DNA from: Pseudomonas resinovorans NBRC 106553
GTDB taxonomy: Bacteria; Pseudomonadota; Gammaproteobacteria; Pseudomonadales; Pseudomonadaceae
Direction of reading: 5' to 3'
Length of the DNA stretch: 64,000 nt
Assembly (NCBI RefSeq): GCF_000412695.1
Contig: NC_021499.1
Location: 2,914,001 to 2,978,000 of the forward strand
Position numbers and translations under genes: made by a program. Shown here in pieces: positions 1 to 8,648 of this stretch. Within the stretch, counting starts at the first letter, position 1. Each line of letters starts with the position of its first letter. A model generated the notes under the pieces. The model saw nothing but the letters and a program-made list of their open reading frames with translations, was not told the DNA's origin and did not search any database.

Positions 1-677
1 GCGCGCGGAACATCTTGCTCGGTCGCAGCAAGACCAGCAATGCGCTGGACTTCGCCGGGGCCAGTTACCGCTGGACGCCGGCGCTGAGCACCGCCTACCA
101 CTACGCTGCGCTGGACGGCATCTACCGCCAGCATTACTTCACCCTGGGCCACTTGCAGGAGCTGGGCGAGGCCGGCTCCATCAAGTCCGACCTGCGCTGG
201 GCAAGCAGCCGGGGCGACGGCGGCAGCAACGTGGACAACCGCGCCCTGGGAGCGATGTTCACCTACAAGCGCGGCCCCCATGCCCTGGGCCTGGGTTACC
301 AGCGCATGGCTGGCGATACCGGCTTCGCCTACGTCAGCGGCGCCGATGGCTACCTGGTGAACCTGGTGCAGGTCAACGACTTCGGCAACGCCGAAGAACG
401 GTCCTGGCAGGCGCGCTACGACTTCGACTTCGCCAGCCTGGGCGTTCCCGGCCTGACCTTCATGACCCGCTATCTGTCGGGGGACAACGTGGACGTGGTC
501 GGCCGGACGGAGGAGGGCAAGGAGTGGGAGCGCGATACCGACATCGCCTATGTGGTGCAGGGCGGGCCCTTGAAAAACCTCGGCGTCAAATGGCGCAACG
601 CGAGTGTGCGCAGCAGCTTCGGCCCGGATATCGACGAGAACCGGCTGATCCTCAGCTACAGCCTGCCGCTTTGGTAG
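1..677 (+). CDS. OprD family outer-membrane porin, 3' part only
   Basis: This is the C-terminal half of an outer-membrane substrate-specific porin; the gene begins before the window and its frame is open at base 3. The visible ~225 residues have alternating aromatic/polar beta-strand character, the family phrases GLGYQRMAGDTGFAY and ERSWQARYDFDFASLGVPGLTFMTRY, and a terminal strand ending in tryptophan, as usual for the last OprD strand. A second family member at 31061-32317 shares these phrases. OprD porins import basic amino acids or small aromatic and aliphatic acids; the substrate cannot be told here. The neighbouring aldehyde dehydrogenase and MHS transporter would suit a carboxylic acid, which is inference only. 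Confidence 0.93.
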   Translation, partial: ARNILLGRSKTSNALDFAGASYRWTPALSTAYHYAALDGIYRQHYFTLGHLQELGEAGSIKSDLRWASSRGDGGSNVDNRALGAMFTYKRGPHALGLGYQRMAGDTGFAYVSGADGYLVNLVQVNDFGNAEERSWQARYDFDFASLGVPGLTFMTRYLSGDNVDVVGRTEEGKEWERDTDIAYVVQGGPLKNLGVKWRNASVRSSFGPDIDENRLILSYSLPLW

Positions 678-726
678 CTTCGGAGAAGGGCGGGCCTGCG
701 GCCCGCTTGGCGAATGAAGGGCAGTC

Positions 727-810
727 GTAGGATGGGTTGAGGTACGAAACCCATCGTTCAGGCTTGATGGGTTTCGCTCCGCTCGCGGAACGCCGCCCGA
801 CCCATCCTAC
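727..810. repeat. GTAGGATGGGTT-type palindromic repeat, full element
   Basis: GTAGGATGGGTTGAG at the left end is mirrored by a right end finishing ACCCATCCTAC, with an inner mirrored pair GAAACCCATC / GATGGGTTTC. The same family occurs at 4175-4246, 6199-6270 and 13860-13931, with half copies at 19047-19093 and 62729-62760. It behaves like a REP/BIME-type intergenic element: always between genes and never in one. This copy lies between the porin stop and its likely terminator. Confidence 0.85.
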
Positions 811-836
811 GAGTGGTGATGTGCTTGGCATGAACG

Positions 837-861
837 AGCCGGCCCGGATGGCCGGCTTTTT
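837..861 (+). terminator. Rho-independent terminator downstream of the porin
   Basis: A GC-rich hairpin (AGCCGGCC paired with GGCCGGCT around a short loop) is followed directly by a five-T run on the plus strand. It lies 160 bp after the porin stop, beyond the palindromic repeat, and has no other plus-strand gene to serve. Confidence 0.75.
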
Positions 862-943
862 CGTGGGCGGAGATGATGGGGGGGCCTGGCCGGCCGACAA
901 AAAAGCAAGGTGGCGGAAGCATTCCCGGATTTCGCCCAGGCAA

Positions 944-969
944 GAAAAACCCCGCGCGAGGCGGGGTTT
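944..969 (-). terminator. Rho-independent terminator of the aldehyde dehydrogenase gene
   Basis: Read on the minus strand, AAACCCCGC and GCGGGGTTT form a stem with a five-base loop, ending in a run of T. It begins 20 bp past the stop of the minus-strand aldehyde dehydrogenase. Confidence 0.85.
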
Positions 970-988
970 GCCTTGCGGCGAGTCGGTG

Positions 989-2425
989 TCAGAGACGGAT
1001 GATCACCGATTTAAGCTGGGTGTAGTGGGAGAGGGCGTCGATGCCCTGCTCGCGACCATAGCCGCTCTGCTTGAAGCCGCCGCAAGGTGTCTGCACGAAG
1101 CCGCCGCTGTACTCGTTGACCACGATGCGCCCGGCCTCCAGGCCCGCCGCCATGCGATGCACACGGCCGATGTCGCGGCTCCAGATACCGGCGCCCAGGC
1201 CGAACTCGCTGTCGTTGGCCAGGTGCAGGGCCTCGGCCTCGTCCTTGAACGGGATGACCACCAGTATCGGGCCGAAGATTTCCTCCTTGGCCAGGGTCAT
1301 GTCGTTGCGCACCCCGGTATAGACCGTGGGCTCGATGTACCAGCCGTTGCCCAGGTGCTCCCCGCTGGCCACCTTGCCGCCGATGGCCGGCTCCAGGCCT
1401 TCGCGCTTGGCGATCTCGAAATAGCTCTGGATCTTCTCGAATTGCGCGTGGGTGGTGATGGGGCCGGAGGTGGCGTCGAACTGCGGGCCCACCCTGAGGG
1501 CGGCCACTTCGGCCACCAGCTTCTCGACGAAGCGTTCATGGACGCTCTCCTGCACCAGCAGACGGGTGCCGGCGCAGCACCATTGGCCGCTGTTCCAGGT
1601 GAAGGCGCGGGTGGCGCCCTTGGCGGCGGCGTCGAGGTCGGCGTCGTCGAAGACGATGTTGGCCGACTTGCCGCCAAGTTCCAGGGTCAGCGGCAGGATG
1701 CGCTCGGCGGCGATGCGGCCCAGTTCCTGGCCCGCGGTGATGCCGCCGGTGAAGGAGATCTTGCGCATCAGCGGATGGCGCGCCATGGCCGGGCCGATGA
1801 CGCTGCCCTTGCCGACGATCACGTTGAACACGCCGGCAGGCAGGCCGGCCTCTTCCACGGCGATGCGCGCCAGTTCCACCAGGGACGCCGAAGTGTGCTC
1901 CGAGGGTTTGGCCACCACCGTGTTGCCGGTGGCCAGGGCCGGGGCGATGGCGCGGGCTGCCTGATGCAGCGGGGCGTTCCAGGGCAGGATGGCGCCGATC
2001 ACGCCGAAGGGGTCGCGGCGGGTGTAGACGTGGTAGCCGGGGCCCTGGTTGATGACTTCGCCGTCCATGACATTGACCAGGCCGGCGTAGAACTCGAAGT
2101 ACTGGGCGGTAAGGTCCATCAGCGCGGCCATCTCGTGGCCGGGCTTGCCGGTCTCGGCGCTTTCCAGGGCGCCCAGGCGGTCTTCGCTGTGGCGCACGAT
2201 GCGCGCCAGTTCGAGGAGGATGCGGCCGCGCTCGGAGGGCCGCATGTCGCGCCAGGCGGGCAGGGCGTCCTGGGCGGACTGGATGGCCAACTCCACTTCG
2301 GCCGGGCCGCTGTTGGCGACTTCGCCCAGCTTCTGGCCGGTGCGCGGGTCGAGCTTGTCGACGTAACGGCCTTCGGCCGGCGGCAGGAAGCGCCCGCCGA
2401 CATAGCTCTCAACTTTCAGGAACAT
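989..2425 (-). CDS. NAD(P)-dependent aldehyde dehydrogenase
   Basis: A 478-residue member of the ALDH superfamily, which oxidises aldehydes to carboxylates in the cytoplasm. The full catalytic set is present: PWNAP with Asn150, FTGG near 225, ELGGK with Glu249 as general base, and GQWCCAGTR near 280, where Cys283 aligns with the catalytic thiol; the second cysteine beside it is less common. Length is normal for the family. The gene is divergent from the MHS transporter at 2740 across a 314-bp gap and has its own terminator. Sequence resembles the betaine-aldehyde/aromatic-aldehyde branch, but substrate cannot be fixed. The start ATG is followed at once by family sequence (MFLKVESYVGG), so it is secure. 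Confidence 0.93.
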   Translation of the reverse strand: MFLKVESYVGGRFLPPAEGRYVDKLDPRTGQKLGEVANSGPAEVELAIQSAQDALPAWRDMRPSERGRILLELARIVRHSEDRLGALESAETGKPGHEMAALMDLTAQYFEFYAGLVNVMDGEVINQGPGYHVYTRRDPFGVIGAILPWNAPLHQAARAIAPALATGNTVVAKPSEHTSASLVELARIAVEEAGLPAGVFNVIVGKGSVIGPAMARHPLMRKISFTGGITAGQELGRIAAERILPLTLELGGKSANIVFDDADLDAAAKGATRAFTWNSGQWCCAGTRLLVQESVHERFVEKLVAEVAALRVGPQFDATSGPITTHAQFEKIQSYFEIAKREGLEPAIGGKVASGEHLGNGWYIEPTVYTGVRNDMTLAKEEIFGPILVVIPFKDEAEALHLANDSEFGLGAGIWSRDIGRVHRMAAGLEAGRIVVNEYSGGFVQTPCGGFKQSGYGREQGIDALSHYTQLKSVIIRL

Positions 2426-2739
2426 CTTCGAGTCTCCTCAGTTCGTGGCCCGGGCCATGGGGTGCCATTCTTGTTCGTCGACCCGGGCATCGGGGGCAGG
2501 TTCGGCCTTCGACGCCCCGCCTTCAAAGGATATTTCGGCCCATCAGGCTTGAGAAAATATCAACCAGCCGTTGAGTCGTAACGCTTGTCACGCCAGGTTT
2601 GTGGCTTGATTAAAGCTCAATCGAAAGCGGCAGAAATCTCGCTTCACCGCATCACGCCGGCGCTGCATCTTGCTCCCCAACCAGAAGAGGGCGCCCACGG
2701 GCGTTCGACAACAAGAAGAGTGCTCATGGGAGCTACGTA
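2426..2739. promoter_or_regulatory. Divergent promoter region between aldehyde dehydrogenase and MHS transporter
   Basis: The 314-bp gap holds no credible gene. At 2549-2563 there is a dyad TTGA-N7-TCAA that also fits the LysR-type T-N11-A form, and near 2606-2620 a looser GATT/AATC mirrored pair. These are candidate operators for one or both divergent genes. The nearest LysR gene (4254-5153) already has its own divergent partner, so the regulator is unknown. Confidence 0.35.
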
Positions 2740-4086
2740 ATGAACAACGACAATAGTGCCATCGGTGGTCTCATGCCTGACGCCATCGCCCCCGCCAGCC
2801 CGGTCGCCGACGGCCGCAAGCTGACACCGACCGAGAAGAAGGCCATCGTGGCCGCCACCCTGGGCACCATAGTCGAGTACACCGACTGGGTGATCTACGC
2901 CACCTTCTCTTCCATCCTTGCCAAGCAGTTCTTCCCCGCCGGAAACAGCCTCACCGCGCTGCTCTCGGTGCTGGCGGTGTTCGCCGTGGGCTTTCTGATG
3001 CGCCCCATCGGTGGCGCGGTGCTCGGTGCGTTCGCCGACCGCTACGGGCGCAAGAAGGGCCTGACCCTGTCGATCCTGCTGATGTCGGTGGCCTCCCTCG
3101 TGATCGGCATCTGCCCCAACTACGAGAGCATCGGCATCGCCGCGCCCATCATCCTGGTGCTGGCGCGTCTGACCCAGGGCTTTTCCGCCGGCGGCGAGTT
3201 CGGCTCCGCCTCGGCCTTCCTGATCGAGTCGGCGCCGTCCAACCGTCGCGCCTTCGCCGGTTCCTGGCAGTGGTTCGCGATCAACGCGGGGACCCTGGTG
3301 TCCTTCCTCCTCGGCTTCGTCCTTGCCTCGGTGGGCAGCGACACGGCGCTGGAGGATTGGGGCTGGCGCGTGGCCTTCGTCATCGCTGCCTTCATGGGGG
3401 TGCTGACCCTGTGGATCCGCCTGTCGGTACGCGAGACCGAGGTGTTCAAGTCGCGGGTGGCGAAGAAGGCCGTGGAGAAGCGTCCGGTCCGCGACATCTT
3501 CACCAAGCATCGCAAGGACGTGGCGCGGGTCATCGGCGTCGCCATGGCCGGCAACCTGCTGAACTACGTGTGGATGGTCAGCTACCCGTCCCAGGTGCAC
3601 CTGGTGACCGGCATGTCGATCCGCGAGACGCTACTGGCCGGCGTGATCGCCGTGGGCGTGTCGCTGGTGCTGATGCCCTTCGCCGGCATGCTGGCCGACC
3701 GCATCGGCCGTCGTCCGGTGCTGATCGCCTTCGCGGTGGCTTCCATCCTCTGGGCCTGGCCGAGCTTCGGCCTGCTCTACCAGGGCATCAGCCTGGCCGA
3801 AGTGGCGCTGTTGCAGACGATCTCCATGGTGATCATGACCGGCTTCGGTGCGGCGTCGGCGGTGACCATGGCCGAGCAGTTCCCGGCCGAGGTGCGGGTC
3901 ACCGGCATCGCCTTGCCCTACGCGTTGTCGGTCACCCTGTTCGGCGGCACTTCGCCCTACATCATGACCGCCATTTCCGGCGCCGGTTACGGGCACCTGT
4001 TCTGGATCTACCCGGTGGCGGTGTGCCTGGTGAGCCTGGTGGTGTACATCCGCATGCCGGAGATGAAAGGGCAGCCGCTGCGCTGA
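2740..4086 (+). CDS. MFS transporter, metabolite:H+ symporter (MHS) family
   Basis: A 448-residue inner-membrane proton symporter with about twelve hydrophobic segments. MHS/MFS hallmarks are the loop 2-3 motif GAFADRYGRKKG and its second-half counterpart GMLADRIGRRPV, plus RLTQGFSAGGEFG in helix 4-5. MHS members carry organic acids such as oxoglutarate, shikimate, citrate or aromatic acids; this one is not closely recognisable. The start is supported by GGAG a few bases upstream. It stands divergent from the aldehyde dehydrogenase, so transport of a precursor or product of that enzyme is plausible but unproven. Confidence 0.92.
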   Translation: MNNDNSAIGGLMPDAIAPASPVADGRKLTPTEKKAIVAATLGTIVEYTDWVIYATFSSILAKQFFPAGNSLTALLSVLAVFAVGFLMRPIGGAVLGAFADRYGRKKGLTLSILLMSVASLVIGICPNYESIGIAAPIILVLARLTQGFSAGGEFGSASAFLIESAPSNRRAFAGSWQWFAINAGTLVSFLLGFVLASVGSDTALEDWGWRVAFVIAAFMGVLTLWIRLSVRETEVFKSRVAKKAVEKRPVRDIFTKHRKDVARVIGVAMAGNLLNYVWMVSYPSQVHLVTGMSIRETLLAGVIAVGVSLVLMPFAGMLADRIGRRPVLIAFAVASILWAWPSFGLLYQGISLAEVALLQTISMVIMTGFGAASAVTMAEQFPAEVRVTGIALPYALSVTLFGGTSPYIMTAISGAGYGHLFWIYPVAVCLVSLVVYIRMPEMKGQPLR

Positions 4087-4108
4087 GTAGCCGCTCCTAC
4101 AGCTTGAA

Positions 4109-4161
4109 GCCCGGATGCAATCCGGGGAAACCCGACCACCGTTCCCGGATTGCATCCGGGC
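4109..4161. repeat. GCCCGGATGCAATCCGGG-type inverted repeat
   Basis: GCCCGGATGCAATCCGGG is mirrored about 15 bases later by CCCGGATTGCATCCGGGC. This is a second class of intergenic palindrome, distinct from the GTAGGATGGG family that starts 14 bases further on. It lies just after the MHS transporter and could also act as a 3' mRNA hairpin. Confidence 0.8.
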
Positions 4162-4174
4162 TACGAACTACCTC

Positions 4175-4246
4175 GTAGGATGGGTAGAGCCTGCGAAACC
4201 CATCGTTCGGGGCTGATGGGTTTCGCTCCGCTCTACACCATCCTAC
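4175..4246. repeat. GTAGGATGGGTT-type palindromic repeat, full element
   Basis: GTAGGATGGGTAGAGCCTGC at the left is mirrored by a right end CACCATCCTAC, with inner GAAACCCATC / GATGGGTTTC. It ends eight bases before the stop of the minus-strand LysR gene, so it lies between two convergent genes. Confidence 0.85.
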
Positions 4247-4253
4247 GGCTTGG

Positions 4254-5153
4254 TCACGCCGGCTGCCGTGCCGCCCGGGCGAACTCGATGAAGGCCTTGA
4301 GCACCGCCGGCACCTGGCGGCGGCTGGGGTAGTAGAGGTGCAGCCCGGGGTAGTAGGGACACCAGTCTTCCAGCACCTGCACCAGACGGCCGTCGGCGAC
4401 ATGCTCGCGGACCATCTCCTCGAACACATAGGCCAGGCCGCTGCCTTGCAGGGCCGGGCCCACCATCAGGCCGACATCCCCCAGGGTCAGCGGGCCGTCC
4501 ACCTCGATCTCGAGCTGCATGCCTCCGCGCTCGAACTCCCAGCGGTACAGGCTGCCGCTGGGGAATCGGTGGCGGATGCAGGGCAGGCCCTGCAGGTCCT
4601 GGGGCTTCTGCGGCCGTGGATGGCGCGCGAAGAACTCCGGCGAGCCCACCACCACCGAGCGCATGTAGGGGCCGAGCGGCAGGGACACCATGTCGGCCTC
4701 CAGGCGCTCACCGAACCGCACCCCGGCGTCGAAGCCGGCGGACACCACGTCCACCAGGGCGTCATCGGCCGATATCTCCAGGTTCACCTCCGGGTAGGCG
4801 GCGAGGAAGCGGCTCGCCAGGGGTAGCAGCACCAGCTGCGCTGCGGCACGGCCGGCACTGATGCGCAGGGTGCCCGAGGGGGTGTCGCGGAACTGGTTGA
4901 GGTCTTCCAGGGCGTCGTCGATATCGCGGAACGCCGGCCTGATCCGCGCGTAGAGCCGTTCGCCGGCTTCGGTGAGGGCCACGCTGCGGGTGGTGCGGTT
5001 GAACAGGCGCACCCCCAGGCGTTCCTCCAGCGCGCGCAAGGCGTGGCTCAGGGCCGAGGGGGAGAGCCCCAGCTCGACGGCCGCGCGGCTGAAGCTCAGG
5101 TGGTTGGCGATGCAGAGGAAGACGACCAGATCGGCGGCGGCGACGGCTTTCAT
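4254..5153 (-). CDS. LysR family transcriptional regulator
   Basis: A 299-residue LysR-type regulator. Residues ~1-60 form the winged helix-turn-helix (LSFSRAAVELGLSPSALSHALRALEERLG), followed by the family phrase LFNRTTRSVALTEAG and a periplasmic-binding-protein-like effector domain from ~90. It is divergent from the SDR gene at 5280 with 126 bp between, the classical arrangement in which the regulator controls both itself and its neighbour. The gap contains CCCA / TGGG mirrored around an AT-rich core at 5174-5192, a possible binding site. The effector is unknown. Confidence 0.93.
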   Translation of the reverse strand: MKAVAAADLVVFLCIANHLSFSRAAVELGLSPSALSHALRALEERLGVRLFNRTTRSVALTEAGERLYARIRPAFRDIDDALEDLNQFRDTPSGTLRISAGRAAAQLVLLPLASRFLAAYPEVNLEISADDALVDVVSAGFDAGVRFGERLEADMVSLPLGPYMRSVVVGSPEFFARHPRPQKPQDLQGLPCIRHRFPSGSLYRWEFERGGMQLEIEVDGPLTLGDVGLMVGPALQGSGLAYVFEEMVREHVADGRLVQVLEDWCPYYPGLHLYYPSRRQVPAVLKAFIEFARAARQPA

Positions 5154-5279
5154 TGCTGAATTCTGTTCAAAGACCCATGCAATTTTATTGGGATTATCAC
5201 AGGAGTAAAGGCGCCATAAAGTGAACCCGACTCAAACAGAAAGCCCGCACGGTGCGGGTTCCCACACAGGAGAGTTGCT

Positions 5280-6110
5280 ATGCGTACCTGGTTCATTACT
5301 GGAGCTTCCCGTGGTCTCGGTGCCCTCATCGCCGCCAAGGCGCTCGAAGTGGGCGATGCGGTCATCGCCACCGCCCGTAAACCCGAGGATGTGCTGGCCC
5401 GCCTCGGTGAACACCCCAACCTGCTGGCCGTGCGCCTGGACGTGACCCGCGAGAGCGAGGCCCATGAGGCGGTAGCGGAAGGCATCAAGCGCTTCGGCCG
5501 CATCGATGTCCTGCTGAACAACGCCGGCTACGGCATCCTCGGTGCGGTGGAGGAAACCAGCGGCGCGGAAGTGGAGCGCATCTACGCCACCAACGTGTTC
5601 GGCCTGCTCAACGTCACCCGTGCGGTACTGCCGCACATGCGCCGCCAGGGCTCCGGCCACGTCATCAACTTCTCCTCCCTGGGCGGCTACCAGGCCTACT
5701 TCGGCTGGGGCGTGTACGGCTCCACCAAGTTCGCGGTGGAGGGCCTGAGCGAAGCCCTGTACCAGGAGCTGAAACCCCTCGGGATCAAGGTCACGGTGGT
5801 GGAGCCGGGCTTCTTCCGCACCGACTTCCTCGACGAGCAGTCCCTGGTCAAGACCGCCCTGGAACTGCCGGACTACGACGAGACGGTAGGCGCCATGCGC
5901 CGCTTCGCCGAAGGCGCCAACCACGCCCAGCCGGGCGACCCGAACAAGTTCGCCGGTGCCGTACTGGAGCTGGTCAACGCCGAGGTGGCGCCCCAGCGCC
6001 TGCCGATCGGCAGCGATGCGGTGCAGCGCATCCATGACAAGCACAGCCTGGTGGAAGGCGAGCTGGCGGCCTGGAAGGAGCTGGCGATGTCCACCGATCT
6101 TGTGGAGTGA
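5280..6110 (+). CDS. Short-chain dehydrogenase/reductase (classical SDR)
   Basis: A 276-residue cytoplasmic oxidoreductase. The Rossmann nucleotide-binding motif TGASRGLG is at residues 7-14, NNAG at 80-83, and the catalytic Ser133, Tyr146, Lys150 set (YGSTK) is intact. The arginine after TGAS and ATARKPE at the end of the second strand suggest NADP(H). AGGAGAG sits just upstream of the ATG. It is divergent from a LysR regulator, probably its controller, and ends at a strong terminator. The substrate is not inferable. Confidence 0.93.
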   Translation: MRTWFITGASRGLGALIAAKALEVGDAVIATARKPEDVLARLGEHPNLLAVRLDVTRESEAHEAVAEGIKRFGRIDVLLNNAGYGILGAVEETSGAEVERIYATNVFGLLNVTRAVLPHMRRQGSGHVINFSSLGGYQAYFGWGVYGSTKFAVEGLSEALYQELKPLGIKVTVVEPGFFRTDFLDEQSLVKTALELPDYDETVGAMRRFAEGANHAQPGDPNKFAGAVLELVNAEVAPQRLPIGSDAVQRIHDKHSLVEGELAAWKELAMSTDLVE

Positions 6111-6142
6111 TGACCGCTCGGCGATCCGAGCTTCGCCTGAAC

Positions 6143-6176
6143 ACTCGCCCCGGCATTTGCCGGGGCGAGTTTTTTT
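6143..6176 (+). terminator. Rho-independent terminator of the SDR gene
   Basis: ACTCGCCCCGGC and GCCGGGGCGAGT pair perfectly around a four-base ATTT loop and run into a T tract on the plus strand, 33 bp after the SDR stop. Confidence 0.93.
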
Positions 6177-6198
6177 GCATGTCGCGCACCGCCTGTTT

Positions 6199-6270
6199 GT
6201 AGGATGGGTTGAGCCTGCGATACCCATCAGCGCGGTCCGCATGGGTATCGCTCCGCTCAACCCATCCTAC
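6199..6270. repeat. GTAGGATGGGTT-type palindromic repeat, full element
   Basis: GTAGGATGGGTTGAGCCTGC is mirrored by GCTCAACCCATCCTAC, with inner GATACCCATC / ATGGGTATC. This copy has the GATACCCATCAG variant also found at 13860-13931. It sits between convergent genes. Confidence 0.88.
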
Positions 6271-6340
6271 GGGCTGGCTCGCCCCGGTTTTTGCCAGGGC
6301 GGCTTTTTTCGCATCGAGAGGAGATGCACCGCTTCGAAGG

Positions 6341-6395
6341 CGGTGCGCATGGCGCACACTACACGGAATCAACCGTAGGGTGCGCCGCGCGCACC
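6341..6395. repeat. GTAGGGTGCGCC-type palindromic repeat
   Basis: CGGTGCGC..GGCGCACACTAC at 6341-6362 is mirrored by GTAGGGTGCGCC..CGCACCG at 6375-6395, with one mismatch in the inner arm. It is a third class of intergenic palindrome, 26 bp before the stop of the bestrophin-like gene. Confidence 0.7.
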
Positions 6396-6420
6396 GAATC
6401 GGGGGGACTACCGACCGCCC

Positions 6421-7320
6421 TCAGCTCAACACATAGTCCACCGGCTCCAGCGCCGGCGGCAGGTCGCGCTGGCCCAGGGCATCGAGGACCTCCCGCTCCA
6501 GGGTGCGCACCAGCGCTTCGAGGGCGAGGTCGTTCTCATCGAGGCCGAAGGGGTCTTCCAGTTGGTCGCCGATGGCATCCAGGCCGAAGAAGGTGTAGGC
6601 GACCATGGTGGTCAGGATGGGGGCCAGCCAGCCCAGGGAATGGGCCAGGGCGAAGGGCAGCAGCAGGCAGAACAGATAGATGGTGCGGTGCAGCAGCAGG
6701 GTGTAGGGGAAGGGCAGGGGTGTGCCCTTGATCCGTTCGCAGGTGGCCTGGGCGGCGGACAGGCCCGAGAGGCGCGCCTCCAGGTTGGTGTAGCGCCACT
6801 CGCTGATCTCGCCGCGGTTGGCCAGCTCCGAGCATTGCCGGCCGACGCGTCGCAGGATGCCGTCGCAGAGGTTGAGGCCGTAGGCTTCCGGGGCGTCCGC
6901 CAGCCAGGGGCGCGCAGCCTTGCGTTCGTCCTCCTCGCGCAGCCGCGCCTTGAGCCCGTGGGCGAAGCCGCAGAGCTCGCGCAGCAGGCTTTCCCGCAGG
7001 GCCGGGTCGCTGATCGCCACGCTCTGGCGAATGAACGAACGCACTTCCACCATCACCTGGCCCCAGGCCTTGCGGCCCTCCCACCAGCGGTCGTAGCAGG
7101 CATTGTTGCGAAAGCTCATGAAGATCGACAGGGACAGCCCGAGCAGGGTGAAGGGCATGGCATCGACCCGGCTGAACCAGCCGGGGTAGAGGTTCTCCAC
7201 CACCACGATCAGGCAGGCCAGGAGGGTGACCATCAGGGTGCGCAGGGCGATGTGCCGGGCGATGGAGCCCTTCAGGGTGGTCAGGATGCTCAGCAGGTTG
7301 GGTTTGGGGCGGACGATCAT
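6421..7320 (-). CDS. Bestrophin-like (YneE/UPF0187) membrane channel protein
   Basis: About 299 residues of the bacterial bestrophin family, which form pentameric anion or cation channels in the inner membrane. The signature is SFRNNACYDRWWEGRKAWG after the second membrane segment, with two more hydrophobic segments late in the protein (LFCLLLPFALAHSLGWLAP). The open frame continues 22 codons further upstream, but the family begins at MIVRPKPN, so the start at 7320 is preferred although no clear ribosome-binding site is visible. It is monocistronic. Physiological role in Pseudomonas is unknown. Confidence 0.88.
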   Translation of the reverse strand: MIVRPKPNLLSILTTLKGSIARHIALRTLMVTLLACLIVVVENLYPGWFSRVDAMPFTLLGLSLSIFMSFRNNACYDRWWEGRKAWGQVMVEVRSFIRQSVAISDPALRESLLRELCGFAHGLKARLREEDERKAARPWLADAPEAYGLNLCDGILRRVGRQCSELANRGEISEWRYTNLEARLSGLSAAQATCERIKGTPLPFPYTLLLHRTIYLFCLLLPFALAHSLGWLAPILTTMVAYTFFGLDAIGDQLEDPFGLDENDLALEALVRTLEREVLDALGQRDLPPALEPVDYVLS

Positions 7321-7518
7321 CGAAGTACCTGGCGCCAGGGAGTAGGACCAGGTGAAAGCTAAGGCGTCGGGACGCGTGGCGTCCAATCGCTGGTCATGAC
7401 CGGGTCATCGATGAAGTCTATCAAGGCTTATCGGCCATACCTGTGGAGTAGGGTAGCCAATAGGTATCGTCGATGGCTGAGGGTGACGCCGAGGGGCGCC
7501 ACCCATCTCGCGAAGGGC

Positions 7519-7998
7519 TTACAGACCCAGCTCGGAAAGCCCCGGATGGTCATCCGGACGGCGGCCGAGGGGCCAGCGGAACTTGCGCTCGGACTCCTTG
7601 ATGGGCAGGTCGTTGATGCAGGCGTAGCGGTTGAACATCAGGCCGTTCTCGTCGAACTCCCAGTTTTCGTTGCCGTAGGAGCGGAACCAGTTGCCCGAAT
7701 CGTCGTGCCACTCGTAGGCGTAGCGCACGGCGATGCGGTTGTCGGTGAAGGCCCAGAGTTCCTTGATCAGCCGGTACTCGCGTTCCTTGATCCACTTGCG
7801 GGTGAGGAAGGCCTTGGCCTCGGCGCGGTTGTTGGCGAACTCGGCGCGGTTACGCCACTTGGTGTCCAGGGTATAGGCCAGGGACACTTTCTCGGGGTCG
7901 CGGCTGTTCCAGCCATCTTCGGCCAGGCGGATTTTCTGGATGGCCGTTTCACGGGTGAAAGGGGGAAGTGGCGGACGAACTTCAGCGTTAGAGGACAT
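7519..7998 (-). CDS. DUF1348 / NTF2-like family protein
   Basis: A 159-residue protein of the DUF1348 family with a predicted cone-like NTF2 fold. Recognisable phrases are [25 protein letters not shown] and YACINDLPI. Members are small, soluble and of unknown enzymatic function. The gene lies 60 bp downstream of the TetR gene on the same strand and probably forms an operon with it, so it may be induced together with the repressor. Confidence 0.85.
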   Translation of the reverse strand: MSSNAEVRPPLPPFTRETAIQKIRLAEDGWNSRDPEKVSLAYTLDTKWRNRAEFANNRAEAKAFLTRKWIKEREYRLIKELWAFTDNRIAVRYAYEWHDDSGNWFRSYGNENWEFDENGLMFNRYACINDLPIKESERKFRWPLGRRPDDHPGLSELGL

Positions 7999-8058
7999 GA
8001 GCTGTCTCCAATTGAAAGAGCGGTTCTAGAGTTGAAAGCTGCCCGCTGGCAGGTATCC

Positions 8059-8622
8059 CTATTTACCCAGCAGTGTGCGCGCAACCTCCAGCGCATCATC
8101 CGCCGAGCTGGAATCCCCCAGCACATGGGCAACGGTAATGGCGCCATCGATCAGGACCAGAAACCGCCTGGCCAGGGCATCCGGATCGGGGGCGCCATAT
8201 TCCTGGCAAATCGTTCGAACGAACTCGAGCAACTTCTCTTTGTGCTCCTTGGCGACCAGCCGGACGGGGTCCTGCGGATCACCCGTCTCGCCTGCGGTAT
8301 TGATGAAGGCGCAACCGCGAAAACCTTCGGCCAGGAACCAGCCCTTGAGCACGCTGAATATCTCCAGCAGGCGTGCCTCGGGGGTCTCGGCCCGTTCGAC
8401 CGAGGTCATGAACCAGTTCATCCAGCGTTCGTCGCGGCGCCGCAATACCTCGGCCACCAGTTCGTCCTTGGTTCCGAAATACTTGTAGATGGTCTTTCTC
8501 GAGACACCCGATTCCTTGACCAGGAAGTCCATGCCGGTGGCCTGGATGCCGTTCCTGTAGATCAGGTCTTCGGTGGTTTCGAGAAGCTTTTCTCGGGCGT
8601 CGGAAGTTGATTTGCTGTCCAT
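8059..8622 (-). CDS. TetR family transcriptional regulator
   Basis: A ~187-residue TetR-type repressor. The N-terminal helix-turn-helix reads MDFLVKESGVSRKTIYKYFGTKDELV (residues ~28-55), followed by an all-helical ligand domain with WFLAEGFRGCAFINTAGE, typical of the YcdC/AcuR-like groups. The frame is open for 12 more codons, but these overlap a perfect operator-like palindrome at 8635-8648, so the ATG at 8622 (MDSKST) is the better start. It is followed by the NTF2-like gene and faces away from the cytochrome oxidase operon. Confidence 0.9.
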   Translation of the reverse strand: MDSKSTSDAREKLLETTEDLIYRNGIQATGMDFLVKESGVSRKTIYKYFGTKDELVAEVLRRRDERWMNWFMTSVERAETPEARLLEIFSVLKGWFLAEGFRGCAFINTAGETGDPQDPVRLVAKEHKEKLLEFVRTICQEYGAPDPDALARRFLVLIDGAITVAHVLGDSSSADDALEVARTLLGK

Positions 8623-8634
8623 GGAAGAGAAGGT

Positions 8635-8648
8635 AGAACGATCGTTCT
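8635..8648. promoter_or_regulatory. Perfect palindrome, likely TetR operator
   Basis: AGAACGATCGTTCT is a perfect 14-bp dyad, 13 bases upstream of the preferred TetR start. A related imperfect site, ACGAACGGTCGT, lies at about 8680. Both size and position fit self-repression by the adjacent TetR protein. Confidence 0.7.

Noticed and set aside
737..2581. A ~600-codon plus-strand open frame opposite the aldehyde dehydrogenase
   Set aside because: Composition is repetitive (Gly/His/Asp/Val-rich), with no domain, and it mirrors a well-conserved enzyme on the other strand. It is a GC-driven shadow frame.
6280..6309. Second terminator-like hairpin after the SDR gene (GCCCCGG...CAGGGCGGCTTTTTT)
   Set aside because: The stem has mismatches and it follows a much better terminator and a palindromic repeat; I could not support it as a separate functional site.
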